A stretch of DNA of 64,000 bases from Allodiplogaster sudhausi (Eukaryota > Nematoda > Chromadorea > Rhabditida > Diplogasteridae): contig CALZFC010000043.1 of NCBI GenBank assembly GCA_945643635.1, positions 289,501 to 353,500 on the forward strand, written 5' to 3'. Positions 60,739 to 64,000 of this stretch are shown piece by piece (position 1 is the first letter of the stretch; each line of letters opens with the position of its first letter). The translations under genes and the position numbers were made by a program. Under the pieces are notes generated by a model, which saw only the letters and a list, made by a program, of their open reading frames with translations, had not been told where the DNA came from and searched no databases.

Positions 60739-62018
60739 GACGCGATTTGCGAGAGTGTCAAAATGGCCGGGGACCCGGTAAAATTAGATTTCGCTCAAAA
60801 GCTCTTTGTAGGTACTTTTTAACACGGCAAAACGATTGGAATGGGTCCGGGAGTTTGAAATCGCCATTTTGGCGAGCTGTGCGATGTTTAAAATTCGAGA
60901 GCCCGATGAAACTTGCAGAGATGGTCGCACATTCGCGTTCGCTGTTTCGCACGCAATAAAGCAATATTCGTGAAAATTTTATCATAAATGAACAATATAT
61001 TGCTTTATAAAGCTACTAAAGTAGAATTTGAAAATATTCACTTTTACGGTCTCTACAGCCTCTAAACTTTGGAGAGGCGCCATTCTCTTATATGGAAAAA
61101 ACGGTTTTCTATTTTAAGTTGTAGAGCAAAAAATTATCTTTCCAATGAGCAATAGAATGCCAGATACCGACGAGGTCTTTTATGTTTTCCAGTCATAAAA
61201 CTGTTGAAATACGCACGGTTCAGCGTTTCTTTGACCTATGCACCGTGCAATGTAAGAAGAATGCATTTTCTCAACTATAGCAGGGTGCTTTAGTGTAGTG
61301 CGAACGATCTGAAGGCGGAGTCCAAAGGTTCGGGGTTAGATTCCCCTGGCTATCGAACTGTTTTGCACGGCAATTAATAAGTTGTTTTGCATTTAAATTT
61401 TATTTAAGCAGTTACATAAAACCCTAAATACATTCCCTAGACTACCTTCTTGCAGTATATCGCTTGTGTTGCGTTTTCGGCGTGGGTAACGCCCAATCAA
61501 AGTGCATGCCGATGCACATGCACTGAAACGTGCGTATTTCAACCGTTTTATGACCGTTTTATGACTGCCTCGTCGGTTTCTGGCATACTATAGCTCATTG
61601 GAAAGATAATTTTTTGCTCTACAACTTAAGATAGAAAACCCATGCGGGTTTTCCATATAAGAGAATCGCGCCTCTCCAAAGTCTAGAGGCCGCTGAGACC
61701 GTAAAAGTGAATATTTTCAAATTCTACTATAGTAGCTTTATAAAGCAATACATTGTTTATTCATGATAAAATTTTCACGAATATTGCTTTATTGCGTGCG
61801 AAACAGCGAACGCGATGTGCGACCAGCTCTGCAAGTTTCATCGGGCTCTCGAATTTTAAACATCGCACAGCTTGCTAAAATGGCGATTTCAAACTCCCGG
61901 ACCCATTCCAATCGTTTCGCCGTGTTAAAAAGTACCTACAAACAGCTTTTGAGCGAAATCTAATTTTACCGGGTCCCCGGCTCTTTGGCTTCCTTACGAT
62001 TCTCTCGCAAATCGCGTC
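60739..62018. mobile_element. Second palindromic foldback element (1.3 kb) with tRNA-like segment
   Basis: Left end GACGCGATTTGCGAGAG, right end its inverse, flanked by ATAA on both sides (60735-60738, 62019-62022). Arms of about 500 bp carry inverse copies of CCGGGGACCCGGTAAAATT, AAAACGATTGGAATGGGTCC and TTCGTGAAAATTTTATCAT. The loop (about 61240-61500) contains a tRNA-like sequence. Frames in the arms are mirror artefacts. No transposase. Similar in plan, but not in sequence, to the foldback at 7756-9080. Confidence 0.85.
61282..61358 (+). other. tRNA-like segment in loop of foldback element
   Basis: GGGTGCTTTAGTGTAGTGCG resembles a D arm/A box and TTCGGGGTTAGATTCCCCTG forms a perfect T-arm with B box at normal spacing. 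The acceptor stem does not pair cleanly (AGGGTGC against GGCTATC), so a functional tRNA is doubtful; tRNA-derived SINE material is more likely. Confidence 0.5.
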
Positions 62019-62300
62019 ATAAGCATAATAAAATGATACGTGTTGCAGTACAAACTGCACGATAGGAATGCGACATAAAGAGAGCAGCAGTTGACCCAGT
62101 TGTTTCCTTGTGCTGTTGACCTGAGTGAGAAGAGAATTCCAGCGAAATCCTAGAGTCGCGGAAAGTTGCTGCAGGAAGCCAGCTGCTGCTCTTTGCATAC
62201 AATCGAACACCTTCCTCGCGTGTGGATGAGCCGCACGGAGGGGTGCGAAAGACAAGACAACGACTGCTACATCGGACCATTCAATATGCAAAAAAAAATG
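62019..62300 (-). CDS. Possible exon of unidentified protein
   Basis: A minus-strand frame of about 95 codons (VVVLSFAPLRAAHPHARKVF, AAAGFLQQLSATLGFRWNSL) is amphipathic and may be an exon. It runs into the foldback element at 62018, where its last residues become transposon sequence, so the original 3' part is displaced or lost. No family recognised. Confidence 0.3.
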
Positions 62301-62596
62301 TAATGTGACCAGGAGAACAAACCTCTTTCAGAAGAGACATGCTTAATATGCAAAGAAACAAGATTTATTAGCAGTTGAAAACTAAAAAGGAGTGAGCAGG
62401 GAAGACAATGGCTATAGTTCCACTTGTGATATGCCCCAATTAAGGCACTTCTGACACCGGATCTGCTTGATTTGATCTCTAGACAAATTTCTAGCGCTCC
62501 GGAAGTACACTAAGTATGATGAGCACGTCAAAACAAATAAAACCGGTTGCATGTAACACGTCTCAACATAAAAGCAAGGAAGAATAATGTAAAAGA
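62301..62596. other. Spacer downstream of SLC25A15
   Basis: AT-rich 3' flank without recognised features. Confidence 0.4.
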
Positions 62597-63825
62597 TTAG
62601 AAGAAAGAATGCATTAGTGATCTAGATTCCTCATAAGCGATGAAGAGACAGCCAGAGGCCACAGCAGAGCGGATGAGAGTGGGAGTGAGTCCTTTGTAGA
62701 GACCGCGCACGCCCTCCTCACGGCCTATCTTCATTAGCATCTCTCCGAAGTTGCCTCCTCCACTCACCTTAACTCGTGATTTCCTTCTTTGTATTGACAG
62801 GGTTTGCATTAACAACCTGCATTCTTGACTTGACAACGTCCGCGGGGAAGATCGAGGCCCAAAGAGTCATCCCACCAACGGCTCCAGACATCGCTGTTCG
62901 TATTGGGCCTATTCACAAATATTATTCATAGGCTTATATAGCATGAAACAATTATTTCCTCATAAAAATAAACGAATTTCCCAAGAAAATCAGACTGTAA
63001 AATACCAATTTCATCCATGCTATTCCCTGAGGGAGTAAGTAAATGACGACAGCTCTCGTAGGCGCCGAAGAAGAAAAAGTAGCCGGGAACCTTAAGATGA
63101 AAGAGAGTATTTAGGAATGGTAGATTAGTGGATGAAATAGAAATGGAAGCTGTGGGTGACCTCTCTGGCCAGAGTTGGAGTGAGTCCGGTAAAGAAAGCC
63201 CTCGTTCCTCCTGCTCGGTACATGTCCTTACAGATACGGGAAGCTGTAGGAGGGGGAGAGACGCCAGTTTCTCTCGCAGCTTGCAGCCGACACTTGACGA
63301 GTTCAGTGGGGCAGAGGACGAGAGCGGCGAAGACTGCAGCCAGAGAGCCACTCGCTGCCTTCTCCACTGCACTCATATCTGCCACTTCCTTCCGGCCAAC
63401 CACCGAAGCCACAGCCTGAGCCTCCTTTTGTCTCTCCAATTATTCTTATCATCTAAACCTTCTGGCAGAACCCGTAGGCAGTAAAGAGCACGGCATTCTC
63501 GGCGACATTGGCAGCAAGAGCGGGGGCTGTTCCTGCATCAATCTCGCCCTCTCCTCCCTTCTCCACTCTCTCATTCTTCCACCCTCCTCCACTGACCCGC
63601 ATAGAGTCCGCGAATTCCGTCCATACGGAAGGTGTCCACGAGGCACTTCTGCCAGGAAGAGTAGAGATGCGGGAAGGTCTGTACCTTGACCTTGACAGTG
63701 TCGAGTGGTTGTCCGGCATAGACATTCGCGACCCCGCCAAGGGTGCCCGCCAGCAGGTCAATGACTCCGTCTTTCAAATGACCCGCCACATTCCCCCCAC
63801 TGCCGCCGCCTCCTCCATGTGACAT
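62597..63825 (-). CDS. SLC25A15: Mitochondrial ornithine carrier (SLC25A15/ORNT1 type)
   Basis: Exchanges ornithine for citrulline across the inner mitochondrial membrane for the urea cycle/arginine metabolism. Repeat 1: IDLLAGTLGGVANVYAGQPL then DTVKVKVQTFPHLY (PxD/ExxK/R signature variant) and GIRGLYAGTAPALAANVAEN. Repeat 2: GSLAAVFAALVLCPTELVKC with RLQAARETG, FFTGLTPTLAREVPGYFFFF, GAYESCRHLL. Repeat 3: GAVGGMTLWASIFPADVVKS, RMQVVNANPV, then GVRGLYKGLTPTLIRSAVAS and a C-terminus at TAA 62597-62599. Start taken at MSHGGGGG (63825); the frame is open to 63978 and could begin earlier, but family N-termini are short. The PTELVKCRLQ and VPGYFFFF motifs are diagnostic for ornithine carriers. Confidence 0.92.
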
Positions 63826-64000
63826 TTCCAAGCTATCGCCACCCGCTACAAGAGGAATCATGGAGGGTGGGACAGATAACACTGGGGTGGCTGAAGAAGC
63901 TAACTTCTCTCTGCATTGTTTCACACAAGTAAGAATGCGAAGATGCCCACGCGCTGCGATAGAAGAAATTATGAACACTATATATTTACCGATAAAATAG

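Noticed and set aside
60705..61963. Mirror-image frames of about 65-84 codons in the 60.7-62.0 kb region
   Set aside because: They occur in both arms of a palindromic element and show no domain; one is the inverted copy of the other.

Overview
The window is nuclear DNA from an invertebrate animal. Many genes are split by GT-AG introns, several of them only about 45-70 bases long (for example 46 and 50 bases in SIRT6, 47 in ABI, 68 near the ABI start). The conserved genes are typically metazoan: Abl-interactor ABI, SIRT6, UNC119, PHF12, heparan-sulfate C5-epimerase GLCE, CDK10, FYVE-type myotubularin MTMR3/4, SMNDC1/SPF30, glycyl-tRNA synthetase and the ornithine carrier SLC25A15. The gene set does not let me name the phylum. 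The compact genes next to heavy transposon and (GA/CT)n load would fit a small-genome protostome, but that is inference.

Layout. 1-2475: ABI on the minus strand, with a second partial copy of its last SH3 exon at the window edge. 2656-10261: a terminal-inverted-repeat DNA transposon (copy A), interrupted by two head-to-tail units of another element (2765-7229) and by a long palindromic foldback element with tRNA-like boxes (7756-9080). 10312-15303: a multi-exon plus-strand gene I cannot identify. 15471-16703: SIRT6 with an in-frame TAA. 16970-20632: UNC119 (minus) with an antisense LINE in one intron. 21990-25210: PHF12 (minus). 25296-27442: copy B of the copy A transposon. 27656-30100: GLCE. 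30866-32420: an unidentified secreted-protein gene. 32589-33196: a perfect 19-bp by 32 minisatellite. 33257-34373 and 39879-41453: two TA-flanked palindromic Tc1/mariner-like elements, with poorly resolved membrane/secreted gene pieces and dense GA/CT tracts between them. 41504-43130: CDK10 (minus). 43996-48808: MTMR3/4 (minus). 51100-52768: SMNDC1 (minus). 53297-53817: a small unknown gene. 54044-58054: glycyl-tRNA synthetase (minus). 58311-60586: a MULE-type transposon with a perfect 9-bp target duplication and a spliced, SWIM-containing transposase remnant. 60739-62018: a second palindromic foldback with a tRNA-like segment. 62597-63825: SLC25A15 (minus).

The host genes are mostly unrelated housekeeping or signalling genes and do not form one pathway. 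The clearest higher-order pattern is in the mobile DNA. Both copies of the 2.1-kb transposon sit exactly between divergently transcribed genes (ABI/unknown and PHF12/GLCE). Copy B supplies the empty site for both insertions found in copy A. Long near-perfect palindromes are the commonest repeat form. Simple repeats inside identified genes are almost always (CT)n on the sense strand.
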